From NCBI GenBank assembly GCA_029582165.1, contig CM055870.1, forward strand, positions 49,866,513 to 49,930,512: DNA of 64,000 nt, given 5' to 3'. This DNA comes from Portulaca oleracea (taxonomy: Eukaryota > Streptophyta > Magnoliopsida > Caryophyllales > Portulacaceae). Below the pieces are notes generated by a model. That model was not told where the DNA came from and searched no databases. It was given only the letters and a program-made list of their open reading frames with translations. Position 1 is the stretch's first letter. Each line of letters starts with the position of its first letter. Positions 33,873 through 45,734 of the stretch are shown piece by piece. The translations under genes and the position numbers were made by a program.

Positions 33873-34742
33873 CAAATCGATACCTCAATCAACCTCACCA
33901 CCAGTCCTACGGATACGACTATCCTACCCATCTATTTTCTACCCTGAACACAATTATAAAACATCGTTTTTCAGTAATGCTTGAGGTGAGTTAGGTGGCT
34001 TAAGTTTGTGTAAAACAAAAATACTGAGCGTCTTCAAGTTTCAGATATCGGCTAGGGTTTTTTTTTTCTCATTAACCAAAATAGGTTAACCAAGCAAAAA
34101 AAGTGAGAATCGTAACTGTAACCGGTTAAAACAGTTAAGTTATCTGAATTGCGAAATTCCAGAAAACTCAAATGAAAAACCCATTTTCCCTGCTCAATTT
34201 TGCTGTTTGATTTCCAGTTCCGATTTTGATGTTCGGTCCTAGCTGGAATCGTAGGTGTGGCATGGATGCAACATCCATTGTTTAAAGACACTATGTTTCC
34301 ACAATGCATTAGATTTCTATAAAGCCCCTTCATGGGTTCAACAAATGCTTGGATTAAATTTCCATTGAAGTATATCAAAATGTCAAGAATCTCACCGAAT
34401 ATTTTTTATTCATTTTGGTGCCATGAAACTTATTTTTATCGTAATAGTGCCACTTAAATGACTTGCTACCAGTTATGTGAGATAAAACTTTTTTTTCATA
34501 TTTGCCTTATTATCTATCATCTTCCCTCCTCATATTGTTGCCTTCTTCTTTCAATGATTCCTGTTCTTACCCTCATCGTCGCTAACATCATTATCATAGA
34601 GCTTCCTCATTGTCTTTGCCCCCAAATTTTCACTCTCCCTTCCCGTAATCACTCGACACCTAACTCTACATTCATGGATCACCAAGTTCAATGTACAAAA
34701 ACCCGTGTACTCCTACCTGTTTTTCTTTTTTCTTTTTCTTAA
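33873..34742. other. Intergenic stretch, no supported gene
   Basis: Open frames at 34052-34378 (-) and 34458-34742 (+) show no recognisable domain or codon pattern. I leave them uncalled. Confidence 0.5.
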
Positions 34743-35560
34743 ATGTCCAATGTGTTCAACCCAACTCACTAATAACAACACCAAAACACACTGTCTTTAT
34801 AATGAAAGTACACTAACCACTAACCAGACACCTCATTACACACTATCTCTAAAATTTGTTTTTTAAAGCATAATATCGTATTTCTCAAAATACACTAACA
34901 ATAATCTCAAAACACATTGGCTTTATAACTAAATATCGACAAATAAACAAGGTAAAACACACATTCTTTATAGTTGAAACACACTGAACATTAGAAAACG
35001 AATGTGTTCCCCAAAGCAAACTATCATTTTTTACAAAACACTCTAAAAATAACATCAAAACACACTATCTTTATAACTAAAGTACACTAACCAGACACTT
35101 CAATACACATTATTTTTAAAGAATGTTTCCCAAAGCACACTTTAGCACTGGCTTATATTTCAGCATGTCCACTAGTTAGATATTCTCAAACACACTAATA
35201 AATTTCCCCAAATACACTATCATTTTTATCAAAACACACGGACAACAACACCAAAGCACACGGTCTTTTTAGCTAAATTATACCAACCAGACACTTCAAA
35301 ATACACTAGCTCTACAAAATGTTTCCTAAAGCATACTATATATTGTATTTACCTAAATACACTAACAATAATCTCAAAAACACAATGCCTATATAACTAA
35401 AGCACATTAAACAAACATGCTAAATTACATTTCCTTTATAAATGAAACACTAATCAAACATTTTGAAAACAAACATGTTCCCCAAAGCACACTACCATTT
35501 TTCACAAAACACACTAATGATAACGTCAAAGCACACTAATGATAACATCAAAATACACTT
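34743..35560. repeat. Degenerate ACACACTA-word repeats
   Basis: Phrases such as AAAACACACT, TCTTTATAACTAAAG, ACTAACCAGACACTT and CCCCAAAGCACACTA recur in similar order about every 60-280 bases, on + throughout. It looks like an old tandem expansion. No ORF. Confidence 0.65.
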
Positions 35561-35567
35561 ACCAATG

Positions 35568-35715
35568 AGTTTTTAGCTCAATTGGTAGCTGTTGCACTGT
35601 GATATATCACATGACCTAGGATCAATTCTTGGAAGTAGCAAACAAGTTGTTTCCCCCATCCCCATATACCAATGGACCCATTTGGCTCTTTCTGAAATAG
35701 GAGGCCCAATGATCT
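35568..35715 (+). mobile_element. tRNA-derived SINE head
   Basis: A-box-like TAGCTCAATTGG at 35574 and B-box-like GGATCAATTCT at 35619 are about 45 bases apart, as in a pol III promoter. The sequence between does not fold as a full tRNA. The 3' limit is uncertain. Confidence 0.55.
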
Positions 35716-36275
35716 CAACATAATGTGTTTGTTAATTTTTAAAGAACATAATAATAATAACATACAAAAAACACGATATAATAACTGAAGCCAGTAAGAT
35801 CATACATTCTTCCTAAGAACAAAACATCGATATCAAAGTTGCCCCATTTAGTTCAAAACCATTAGCAACGTCTTGATTAAGAGATATATAACACCTCACT
35901 GAAACAATCAATCTAAGCACAACCCGAAACTATACTCATTGAAACGATCAAATTTCTCTCTAGCATTTCATCGAACACTTGACAACATACAAGTGCAAAG
36001 TTCAGGGCAATTTTCAAGCTATGATGAATGCAACCCCTTAGAACTGGATGGACAATAAAACTATCAAAGTAGATCATCAATTCTCTTCCTTTCCAAGGAG
36101 AGAGAGCCCTTCCTATGCTAAGACATAATACATTACCTACATCAGCATCACATGTTACTGTACTTGTGCATGCTAATTAAAGTGCTAATTAAACCATCCC
36201 TCCATCTCAAACAGACAAATAAAGAAAAAAAAAAAAAAAACTTTCTCCTATCAATATTTTCTCTAGCAACTTTAG

Positions 36276-39200
36276 TCATGTAGCCACGCCAGGTTCGGGT
36301 ACATAGCTCGGCCTCTCCATCTCGTCCCATATTAGCTTAGACGACAATTCATCAATTTCTGGAACATATTTCTACACAAGAACAAAAGATTCAAAGTCAT
36401 TATTGGATAAGTTATATATTAATCACATTCATATTAAAAAATCATTCTGACATGACTTATTACTCATAATAAAATATTAAAAATGTCACGATAAATTTAT
36501 GTGAAATGGTTTCAGACTAGAATTTACATTATAATTAACCATAATGAACAAATAAATTGTAAGGTTCAAAGATACAACAAGCACTTCGGAATTACTCCCT
36601 CCATTCCAAATTAATTGTCATTTTGCCTAAATTTTGAGCGTTAATTATTCACAAATTATAGTGAGTTACAATATAAAATTATCTCCATCGTATTTTTTAG
36701 TAAAGTATATTTCTAATGAGGGTAATTTCATATTGTAACACATTATAATTTACAAGTAAATGCCAAAATTTAGTCAAAGTTACAATTAATTTGGAACAGA
36801 GAATATATATTCTAAGAATTTTTACTATTGTGCATGCCTACTAACAGGCAGATATTTTGTTAAAAATAAAAGAAATGCACTATAATGATGTGTCGATTAT
36901 AGTCAAAGTTACAATTACCTCAAGCTTGATAAACAATTCTTTGGCTGTCGGGGCAGACACGATAATGCCACGCGAAGTTGGCGAGATAAAGCCTTCATCA
37001 ACAGCCTGATCGATGAATGACAATAAGCAATTGTAGTACCCATCTACGTTCAAAAGACCTACCTGCATCCATAAACAAATGCTTCCCAACTTCAATCCAA
37101 TATACACACAACATAATATAATTATACTCTTAATCTTCTGTAGCATGGCATCACAACATGCATTAATAAATGCTTTCCTCTCATTATAATCAACCAAGGT
37201 TGTTAACATCATCCTGCTACCCCTCCTTAATATTTTTCAGGCGCGTTTGATTTTTCATGGTTTCTGATGCAACATTTTAATAGTCAATTCTAACAATATA
37301 TTTCAAAAAAAGTTACAAAATTATATTTTTAAAAGTATTTTTCACTATGAATCTAAAGACAGTAGTTTTACGTAAAAGATCATTATATATATTGAGAAAT
37401 TTACAGTCAATGTTTATTATAGTTAACTACATAATTTTCAAAGTGACAAGGGAAATTGGATTTAAATAATCTGAACTTTGGCTCATAGTAGACTAAATAA
37501 TCTGAACTTTAGATTTGGTTTTAATAATCTGAACTCGGTGGCGTGCTACTAGTATCCAAGGGTGCCAAAGTTCAGATTATTTAGAACCAAATCTAAAGTT
37601 CAAATTATTTTAATCTAGTTTCCCAAGTAACAATATTAAAAATCGGAAGGAGTAATATTACTCTATTGAAATAGGAGTTTGAGGTTTATAGCCGAAAATT
37701 TCCCAAATTAATTTGCAGTTCTCGTGGAAGCCTCTACAACTGCTATAGAGGGAGCCAAGCAGGAGTAATATTGTTTGGCATTATAAAAAATAAAAAGAAA
37801 ATTAGCCAAGGCTTTTTCAATATCAGAAATTAAAGTTATAATTAAAGTTTCAAGACATTTTTTATTCCAAAGGGAAAAATACCCCTCAGAGATTCTCCAA
37901 ATTACGGCATGGATAACGCAAGTTGTCTTGCATGTTTCCATGTGAATCTAGCCAAGGACCACATGCATTTCGCAGGCTATCAATTGTCTCACCAATCTTA
38001 GAAGCAATCATTGATCAAACTTTTCTCACTTGAGCCTCTATCTTTAGAATTTTTGTTAGACCTAAAAAAAAAAAGTTGCTTGTTGGGTCATATTAGAACT
38101 ACAATAATAACAAACCCCAGTATAATTTCGTTAATATGGGGTCTAAGGGAGTTCTGACATAAGCAGCATACCCCATACATGTTAGTGCATGAAGGGGCTT
38201 AGGTATAACTCAACAACTTTCATGATTTAGGCTGATCGATTTGGTTCATCAATGAATTCATAAGCCAGTCAGCCGCCAAATATATCTTACTGATCATATC
38301 CATGTGACCCGAGTAGTTTTTCATGTGATTTTAAAATGTTTTGATCTCGCCTTTTTTTAAAGATTTTTTTTTCTCTTAAATCTGTTAGAACCAGCCTCTT
38401 CATATACTCACTCACGTACATGGAAAAATACTAAGCTTTTTGTGTTGTTGTTCTTGTATCTTATGCATGGGACATCTAGTGGCTCAGAGACTAGTACAAA
38501 AATATTCTGACAACACTCAATAGTGAACCATTCAAAAGACGAGCATGATTAGTCAAAAAAAGGAGAAAGTGATCTCTTTACTCTTTAGTATAGAATGCTG
38601 AGATTCCAAATACAGTCAATCCATAACACACTTGGTCAATGCTTCTAATTCCTAGCACATTTTTCACAAATAAAGCTTTGGTGGTTGTTGGTCTTTGTAT
38701 TCTTGTGACTTTTCTTTCTTTGAATTATATATGGCCTACATCAATGATGTTGTCTTTATGTAAACAACAAGATTTTATCTACGAACATTTCCCATTTTTG
38801 GGCGTAATGGATGGCAAAAAAGCTTGTATAAATTTGAACACGAATCTTCTGTAGGATCACATTAAAGTTAAGTTAGTTGACACCCAAATTAAAGAAAGCA
38901 CTTTTTATTATGTGATATGGTAATTGGTTGCACTAGCATTCAACTTGGGCCATTGGTTACTAAACTTTTTCATATTTGATTGGATGAAATGGGTAGAAAG
39001 TTTTCAAATAGGCTTACCGTTTTTCTGTGGAATGTAGGAAAAAGTTTCTCCTAATTTTTTGGGGAACGTTTTTCCCCAAGGGAAAGGAAAGTTGGTTTTT
39101 TTTGTCAAAATTCCAAAAAGACCCTCATAAGAAAGAAAAATAAATAAGTAAATAAATAAACATGGGAATAGATAGTATGAGCATGACATTTTAGTGAGAA

Positions 39201-42200
39201 AGTGAGCAGAGATGACATCAAGTAGTGCATGGATGCACATCAAGTATTACAAAGACGGACATTAAGTTTACATGGTAAACATCAGTGAGACATCAATTAT
39301 CCATTCAAATTTGATGTCCATCTCTGCAATACTTGATGTCTATCTTTGCAATGCTTGATGTCAATCCCTGCTCGTCTGTTCACCAAAATGTGATGTTCAT
39401 ACTATCGGTTCCCAATATAAACATAGGTTGGACATTTTAAGTAAACATTTGCAATAAATTGAAAACATTCCTATAAGCTTTTGCAGGATTTTATAGATAA
39501 ATCAAACACTGTAAAATGTTTTTTTTTATAAAAAAAAAAGATTTTTTTCAAGAAAAACTTTATCTGAAAAATTATTCCGAAATTCTACCAAACGTGCCAT
39601 GAGAAAATTTAAAAGTAGAGGAAGTCATACAGGTTTGCTGTGTATTCCGAGTTGAGCATAAGTGATAACTTCTAGAAGTTCCTCAAGAGTGCCATATCCA
39701 CCTAATACACCCAAAAACCAAAAATACAACAAAAATATTGACATTGTTAATTAAAATTGTTTGAAACCAATAAATAATTTTGATGGATTAATTCTTGTTA
39801 TTCATCATAAGTTTGAGTTGATGAAATATATACCAGGCAATGCAATGAAGGCATCAGCCTGCCTAGCCATCTCAGCTTTTCTCTGGTGCATGTTTGATAC
39901 AGTCTTCACTTCTCCTAGGGTTTCACCAGTAATCTGCATCACAAATTTTTCCCTTTAATTTGAATGAATATTTTCCAACAAATATATTCTCAAAATATAT
40001 TACAAAAAAAGGTGCGGCCATTTTCCTTTCGGTGAAAATAACAACAATCAAAATTCTAGTGGATGTGATTTGGGTTCTCACCTCTTTAGAATGGAGACTC
40101 TTTGGAATAACCCTGCGAATTCAAAACACAAAAAAGGGGGCAAAAGATAAGTCAGCCTATTTTCAGATCAATATATGTATAATTAGCAAATGTGATTATA
40201 TTTGAAAAAGGATAAGCGCATTGAATCAAGATGGTTATTAGTCCTTTTGAATTTAATTTACTTAAGTTACTTTAAAAATTAAATTTATGTATGTTTAAAA
40301 CATTATAAATGTATCTTTGATTACTTTGAGGATCATTATTTCTCATAAACTATATAAAAATAATTTTATATTTATTTATTTTTTCATAAATATAGAATTA
40401 TGTATAAAATGTGCATTCTTGATTATGATCGATGTGATTAGGTTATCATTTATATTTGTCCATAGGACCAATAAATGATATGTTCTTCTTGTTGATAAGT
40501 ATGTGTAATCACTAAAGATAATTTTCCCTCCATTTCATATTAATTGTCATCTAATTGACTATCACAGTATTCAATGTCACTATTTGTTTAATAATTTTTT
40601 ATATAATTTTTATGAAATATTTACAATGTTATACTTTTAAAATAATCATTGTCGATACGAATATAATGATAGTAATTTAGTTTAACAAGTCATTGTGTAT
40701 ATGTTGATAAATTTATGATAAAATAATTTCAAATTTGATTGCATACTTTTCAAAGATGACAATTAATATGAAACAATGAAAATCTTATTTAACATCATCA
40801 AAACATAGATTATAGCCAATTCAAAATAATTATTTTATGAAAAAATTGATTATTAACCATATTAATTCTAAATTCATATTTCTATCTAGCTGCATATAAT
40901 TTAGGGTTTTTGGCCACAAATAATCTGTACTGAGGGACTTGTGACTGGGAATAATCCAAATTGACTTTTCGGTCATTGGCAATCTGTACTTTCTCAATAT
41001 TTTCTCATAGCAGTCCAACATCAATTTCCGACACCAGAAAGCTGACGTGGCGACCGGAAAGTATGTTTATTCACACTTCAAAAAGGAAATTTCCGATCGC
41101 CAGGTCAGCTTTCTGATGTTGAAAATTGATTATGGACTGCTATGAAAAAATAGTGAAAAAGTACAGACTATCGGTAGCCAAAAAGTCACTTTGGATTATT
41201 CTCAGTCACAAGCCCCTCAGTACAGATTATTTATGGCCAAAAATCCTATAATTTAAAGGGACACATTGCTTCCAACAAAAGGGGATGGAGTATGCATGCT
41301 ACAAACATCAGAGCATGAAGAATAAAATAAATTATGTGTCCCTCGAGAGTGAAAACTTATTCTCTCCACCAAACTTCCATGTCTACATGCCTATGCAAAA
41401 TAAACAACATTACTCCATCACTGTCGACAGCCTGATGACAAGGGTTGATGGGCATAAACAAAAAGTTTACCCTCTTTTCTATTTCAACACATTTTTAAAA
41501 CCATCATAAAATGAAGCCCTTGTTTTTTCTATGAATTAATAACTCATTGTTCACACTATTCCATAAGCTAGCTATTTCTAGCTAGTTCCTACATGCATGC
41601 ATGGGTTGAATGTTTAATGGAACAAATGAGAGTAGTGGGGTAGTCCATATTTAATAAAAAATAACTCGGATTTATCCTATTTTGGGGAAACTAGTTTTTG
41701 ATATTTCAGATTTTCAAAATTTATTTATGGTACTCTACATTTTTAAATTTGTAATTTATAGATACTTTTTCGGCAATAAAATTTAAAAACTTCAATATAT
41801 TTATGTGGAAAGATGTAATTTATGAGTACTCTACTTTTTTAACAATAAAATTTATAGTCCAATCCCGCTTAAACATATCAAAATTTTCAAACCTTATAAT
41901 CGAAAAAATGAAGCCCTTGTTTTTTTTAATGAATTATTAATAACTCATTGTTCACATTATTCCAAAAGCTAGCTATTTGTAGCTCCTACTTGCATGCATG
42001 GGGTGAATGTTTCATGGAGCAGAATGAGAGTTGGGGGCAGTCCATATATATTTTAATAAATGGCAAGTAGTTGATCCCCATGAAAATGTCTTACATGTTG
42101 TAGGGATGAGAGAAACTGAATAAGTACCCCACTACATAGAAACATGCTTAGACATTCAAAATTAAATAAAGTGTGAGGCAATGATGCTGTTGGTCTTTGG

Positions 42201-44359
42201 AAAAACTTACTCATTAGCTTACCAACGTCATCATAGACACAAAAAAAAATATTGTCTTATTCTCTCCCTTGCCATGTTGTTTTATTCTTGCCTAGGAATG
42301 TAACTTGATATAATTTATACTAGTATATATTATTATAGCCCTAGAATTTAATGACATCATCTTTTAATTATTTAATAATATAAATATTATACTAAGGCAA
42401 GACATTGTGATGAATAGTAATATTTAAGGTAATATTTAGCATTTGGCCAAGTCGAAATTTTAATTGGATAAAGATAGTGCTCAATAAATTAATATTAAAG
42501 GAGTATTTAGTATTTTCCAAAGCGTTATTAAAGTAACGTTTATATTTGGAGCAGTGTTTCCTATTTTTAGTCATGAAAATACCGAACACAATTTTCATTG
42601 AACGTTTATTCAGTATCGACTGCCTATGTTTGTGACCTAAAGCGCTATCAAATACTTAGCCTGCCATTTGCATCTACATTAAACCGCTACTTTTGTTGAT
42701 TTGGACCTTAATATATTCCTTCCCCCAAGAATAATTTCATTTTTGTTTATGTAAATCTTTAGATTTTAATCCTTTAATCCTCCCCATTTTAATTTTCTCT
42801 TACGATATAGGAATGTCCTTTTATCTTAAATGAAGATAGTAAAGCTTCAATGTTGCAAATTGGTTGAAGCCAAGCTCAATTCAATTAATGGCGTACGTTT
42901 GCTAGTTTTTCGTAAAAGAATTTTTTTATAAAAACTTTCTCTGAGAAAGACTTTCCTCACCTCCCTCCCCGGAAATTGTTCATTAAATTTGAGAGTGAAA
43001 TAAAGGATCTGAGGCTACTTTCCCTTTTATTTAGAATAACCAAATATGACAAAGTTTGTTAACCTGAAAAAGTTGATTAACTTCTAAAAAAAAGATTTTG
43101 GAACTAAGCAATCACTAAGGGAGCATTTGGTTAGAAAATTTTTCTATGTTTGATTTTCCCTAATAGAAAAGAAGGTTCTAATATATAACCCATTATTTAT
43201 CTCACAAATTAGCGATTAAAGAAGGTCTTTTTTAAAAGTTATTTTCCCAAAAAACTATCAAATGCGAGACAGATAAATAAGAGAGAGAATGGGAACATAC
43301 CCTAGAACATGGCGCCCCCCATCATGAACTGCCTGAGAAACGAGACCCATTAGACCCACGCTTCCACCTCCATAAACCAAATCAATCCTTCTCTCCACCT
43401 TCAAAACGCATCAACACAAAAAAAAAACGTAAAAAAAAAGAGAAAATTCATTTATTATAAAACACGTTAGCCTTGCATGTCACTCTTAATAACAACATTA
43501 ATGTCAATGCTGATCATGAAGAATATTAATATATACTAAATTATTAATTCAACATGGTAAGGGATGACCTGCAACTACAATGAGCTAGCTAAAAACTTGT
43601 GCTTCTACTTTCTATACACTATCTCCATTCCATTTTTGGGACACCAAAATACCACAAATTTTCTTCAAATTTTAGTTTAAGTGGTTAATTATGTTTTCGT
43701 CAAGAAAAACAATTTGTACAGGCAAAAAGTTGGCAAAACAGGGAGCAATATGTTATTGAAGGTTACTTAGGCCCCGGGCGGTATTCTGCGGTATGGCGCG
43801 GTATGGTGTGGTGAAATTGTGGCAGATTGTGATGTGATTGTGACGGGTTATTGGTATGTTGTGGCGGGTTTTTTGTGTATATATATATATAAATACTGTA
43901 TTGGTAATTGTGAAAAAGTAATTTGTGGTGGGTTGAGGTGAATTGTGGTAGAATGGTATTTTGTGGTGAGTTGTGGCAAACTGCGGCAGGTGCCAACCGC
44001 AGAAAAGAGCAGGGCCTTAGTAGTCATCTAGTTGAATGCACTCAATATCTAACCAACATTGGTGTCCTAACCAACATTGTTTTGATTATTCAAATACAAT
44101 GACGAGTTAAAAAAATAGTATCAAAAGATCAAAGTTCTACAAAACTGACACCAATGAATAATACACCAAAGCAACAAAAGTACGAAATACATGCCTCAAA
44201 GTGAGAATTTCTGCAAGAAATGAAAACATGGAAAAATAAATGGTTTACCAGTTGGTTGCCCAACTCAATGGCAGCTTCTTGGTAGTTGGGTTTCTTGCCA
44301 GAACTGCTGCCGCAGAAGACACAAACCCTCTTGAATTTGGACGGTTTTGTGTTCTCCAT
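36276..44359 (-). CDS. LOG: LOG: cytokinin riboside 5'-monophosphate phosphoribohydrolase
   Basis: Seven exons on -: 44359-44249, 43398-43301, 40112-40082, 39933-39834, 39701-39631, 37062-36919 and 36371-36276, giving 216 aa plus TGA. All introns are GT...AG, and the joins keep one frame. LOG enzymes cleave cytokinin nucleotides to free, active cytokinin in one step. Visible features are the nucleotide-binding start [16 protein letters not shown] (residues 12-27), [13 protein letters not shown], the conserved [20 protein letters not shown], and the signature PGGYGTLEE at 113-121, whose coding sequence is split between exons 4 and 5. Length equals the family norm of about 215 aa. Exon 3 is only 31 bp. 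Introns 2 (3.2 kb) and 5 (2.6 kb) carry MITEs. No lesion was seen; product very secure, paralogue number not assigned. Confidence 0.95.
36593..36808. mobile_element. Stowaway/Mariner-like MITE in the last LOG intron
   Basis: ACTCCCTCCATTCCAAATTA at the left end and AATTTGGAACAGAGAATATA at the right are inverted, with further pairing of AATTGTCATTTTG to its complement-like partner. Confidence 0.75.
37451..37627. mobile_element. Foldback MITE in LOG intron 5
   Basis: GGGAAATTGGATTTAAATAA on the left pairs with AATCTAGTTTCCC on the right. AATCTGAACTTT words are repeated in both directions between. About 175 bp. Confidence 0.7.
37628..39630 (-). other. Remainder of LOG intron 5
   Basis: Intron DNA without a supported gene. 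Near 39240-39390 the phrases ACTTGATGTC and GGACATCAAG recur in both directions, hinting at an old foldback element. ORFs at 37708-37941 and 38639-38854 are unassigned and probably chance. Confidence 0.5.
40525..40785. mobile_element. Stowaway/Mariner-like MITE in LOG intron 2
   Basis: CCCTCCATTTCATATTAATT at the left and ACAATTAATATGAAACAATG at the right are inverted repeats of about 25 bases. The interior is AT-rich. Confidence 0.7.
40898..41250. mobile_element. Foldback MITE family F, copy 2 (LOG intron 2)
   Basis: Outer ends AGGGTTTTTGGCCACAAATA and the inverse-like TTTATGGCCAAAAATCCT. Inner words CCAGAAAGCTGACGTGGCG and CAGGTCAGCTTTCTG pair. It matches 11830-12172, and here both outer arms are complete. 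Confidence 0.8.
41515..42062. repeat. ~150-bp direct duplication in LOG intron 2
   Basis: AATGAAGCCCTTGTTTTTT begins blocks at about 41510 and 41909. Both run through TAATAACTCATTGTTCACA, AGCTAGCTATTT, TGCATGCATGGG and AGTCCATAT. About 245 bp of other sequence separates them. Confidence 0.8.
42063..43300 (-). other. Distal part of LOG intron 2
   Basis: AT-rich intron sequence. No element end, RNA gene or coding frame that I can support. Confidence 0.5.
43771..44017. mobile_element. PIF/Harbinger-like MITE in LOG intron 1
   Basis: Left end GGCCCCGGGCGGTATTCTGC, right end CCGCAGAAAAGAGCAGGGCC, flanked by TTA on both sides. That trinucleotide is the classic target of this superfamily. The interior has GTGGTGAAATTGTGG-like words. 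Confidence 0.75.
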
Positions 44360-44523
44360 AATCTTCTAATTAATCGATGTTATTAGTGAATGGCAGAGTT
44401 TTCAAACTTGGGAATAAAAAGTAAGGGTTGGGAGTGACTGTGAATGTGAATGTGAATGTGAATGAGAATGAGAAGAATAAGAACAAAGTGGAGATATGTT
44501 TGCATAATGTGTGCATAGTGGGT

Positions 44524-44533
44524 TATATATAAA
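44524..44533 (-). promoter_or_regulatory. Probable TATA box of LOG
   Basis: On - the sequence reads TTTATATATAACC about 165 bases before the ATG at 44359. The interval also contains a GTGAAT tandem run (44440-44465) in the putative leader. Confidence 0.5.
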
Positions 44534-44639
44534 AACATCCATCTATGATTGGGCCCATCCGGCTTCAAGAAAATGCCTCTATCAATAAACAACATTTCTT
44601 TAGTGATATAATAGTGTCTTCAGACAAAGATACCGTTTA

Positions 44640-45207
44640 CAAGACTTATTTTTCATGAAATTAATATTTATTATAATTTTGACACTAAAATGTTTTATGG
44701 GAATTATCAATTTTAAGAATCTTAGAATATATTGATTATGCTATGCAATTAAATGATAGCCTAATTGAATGAACCACATTCCTTTTTTCGATAATTTGCT
44801 AGCCATAAAAAGACTAAGGCATCAAAGATGCAAACAAGTCCGCAAACAGTTGAAATCCAAAGAGTTCAGCAAACAAATGAGCAGCACAAAGTGTAACACA
44901 AGGAAAACAACAAAACAAAAAACCGCTATCTAACAAGATTTTTCTTTCGCTCCACCATATCGTCTCTGAAGGCCTTTGTCACATCCTCATGGTTATCAGA
45001 AGACATTTTTAACAAACACACAACCTTGGTTGCCCTTCGAGCCTCCTCATCCAATCTTTCCAAGGATAAATTCAATGCATTCGAAGATCTTTCATAATCG
45101 CATTTCTTAAGCATATTTTTTTAGGCAGCTTTTTTGTAAATTTGAAATTTTATGGATAAAAAATATAATTTTGTACAACTTATATGTGGTATATAATTAT
45201 AAGTTGT
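44640..45207. other. Intergenic stretch upstream of LOG
   Basis: No supported gene. The 62-codon frame at 44926-45114 (-) is charged and helical-looking, but I recognise no family and see no splice partner. Confidence 0.4.
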
Positions 45208-45520
45208 TAGGGTGTTGTTAACAACACAAACAATAACAAAGGCTAAAACCGAAAAATAAAGATTTATACAAAGGATCAATACGGAAAAATCCGAATCGGG
45301 AAAAAACACCACGAACAATGCACTTTATCAGAGGATTACGAGTGTTCATTAGAGATTCTCATATCTTCACAATCTCTCTATAGTTACAACCCAAGTACTC
45401 GATACTCACAATTGATTCGCCTAAAACAACTCTTGATAGATACAAAAATTACATATCAATCTCTTGGCGTACAATCCAAATCAAACAATTAATTGTAGTA
45501 CAATAAAACCTTACACCCCA
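45208..45520 (-). mobile_element. Diverged Copia LTR fragment, same family as 30481-30871
   Basis: Begins TGTTAGGGTGTTGTTAACAA and shares CACCACGAACAATGCACT, AGAGATTCTC and CACAATCTCTC in order with the other LTR copies. Much more diverged, and the opposite end was not located. Confidence 0.6.
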
Positions 45521-45734
45521 AATCCCCGTTGACTCTACTTATAATCAATTACTCTACAAAAATAATTCTGGGTTAGTAATAATATTACCCTTCCTAAAAT
45601 AGTGTGTTTTGCACTAATTTGATGTTATATTCCAAAAGTCCTTATACTATACTCCTGCGGGAGTACAGGTTGCATGTCTACTCCCGCTATTCACTTTGTT
45701 TACATAAATAACGTTTCACTTGCTGTGCATCATG

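Noticed and set aside
44926..45114. 62-codon ORF on - upstream of LOG
   Set aside because: No known family, no splice or promoter context, and the length is within chance expectation.
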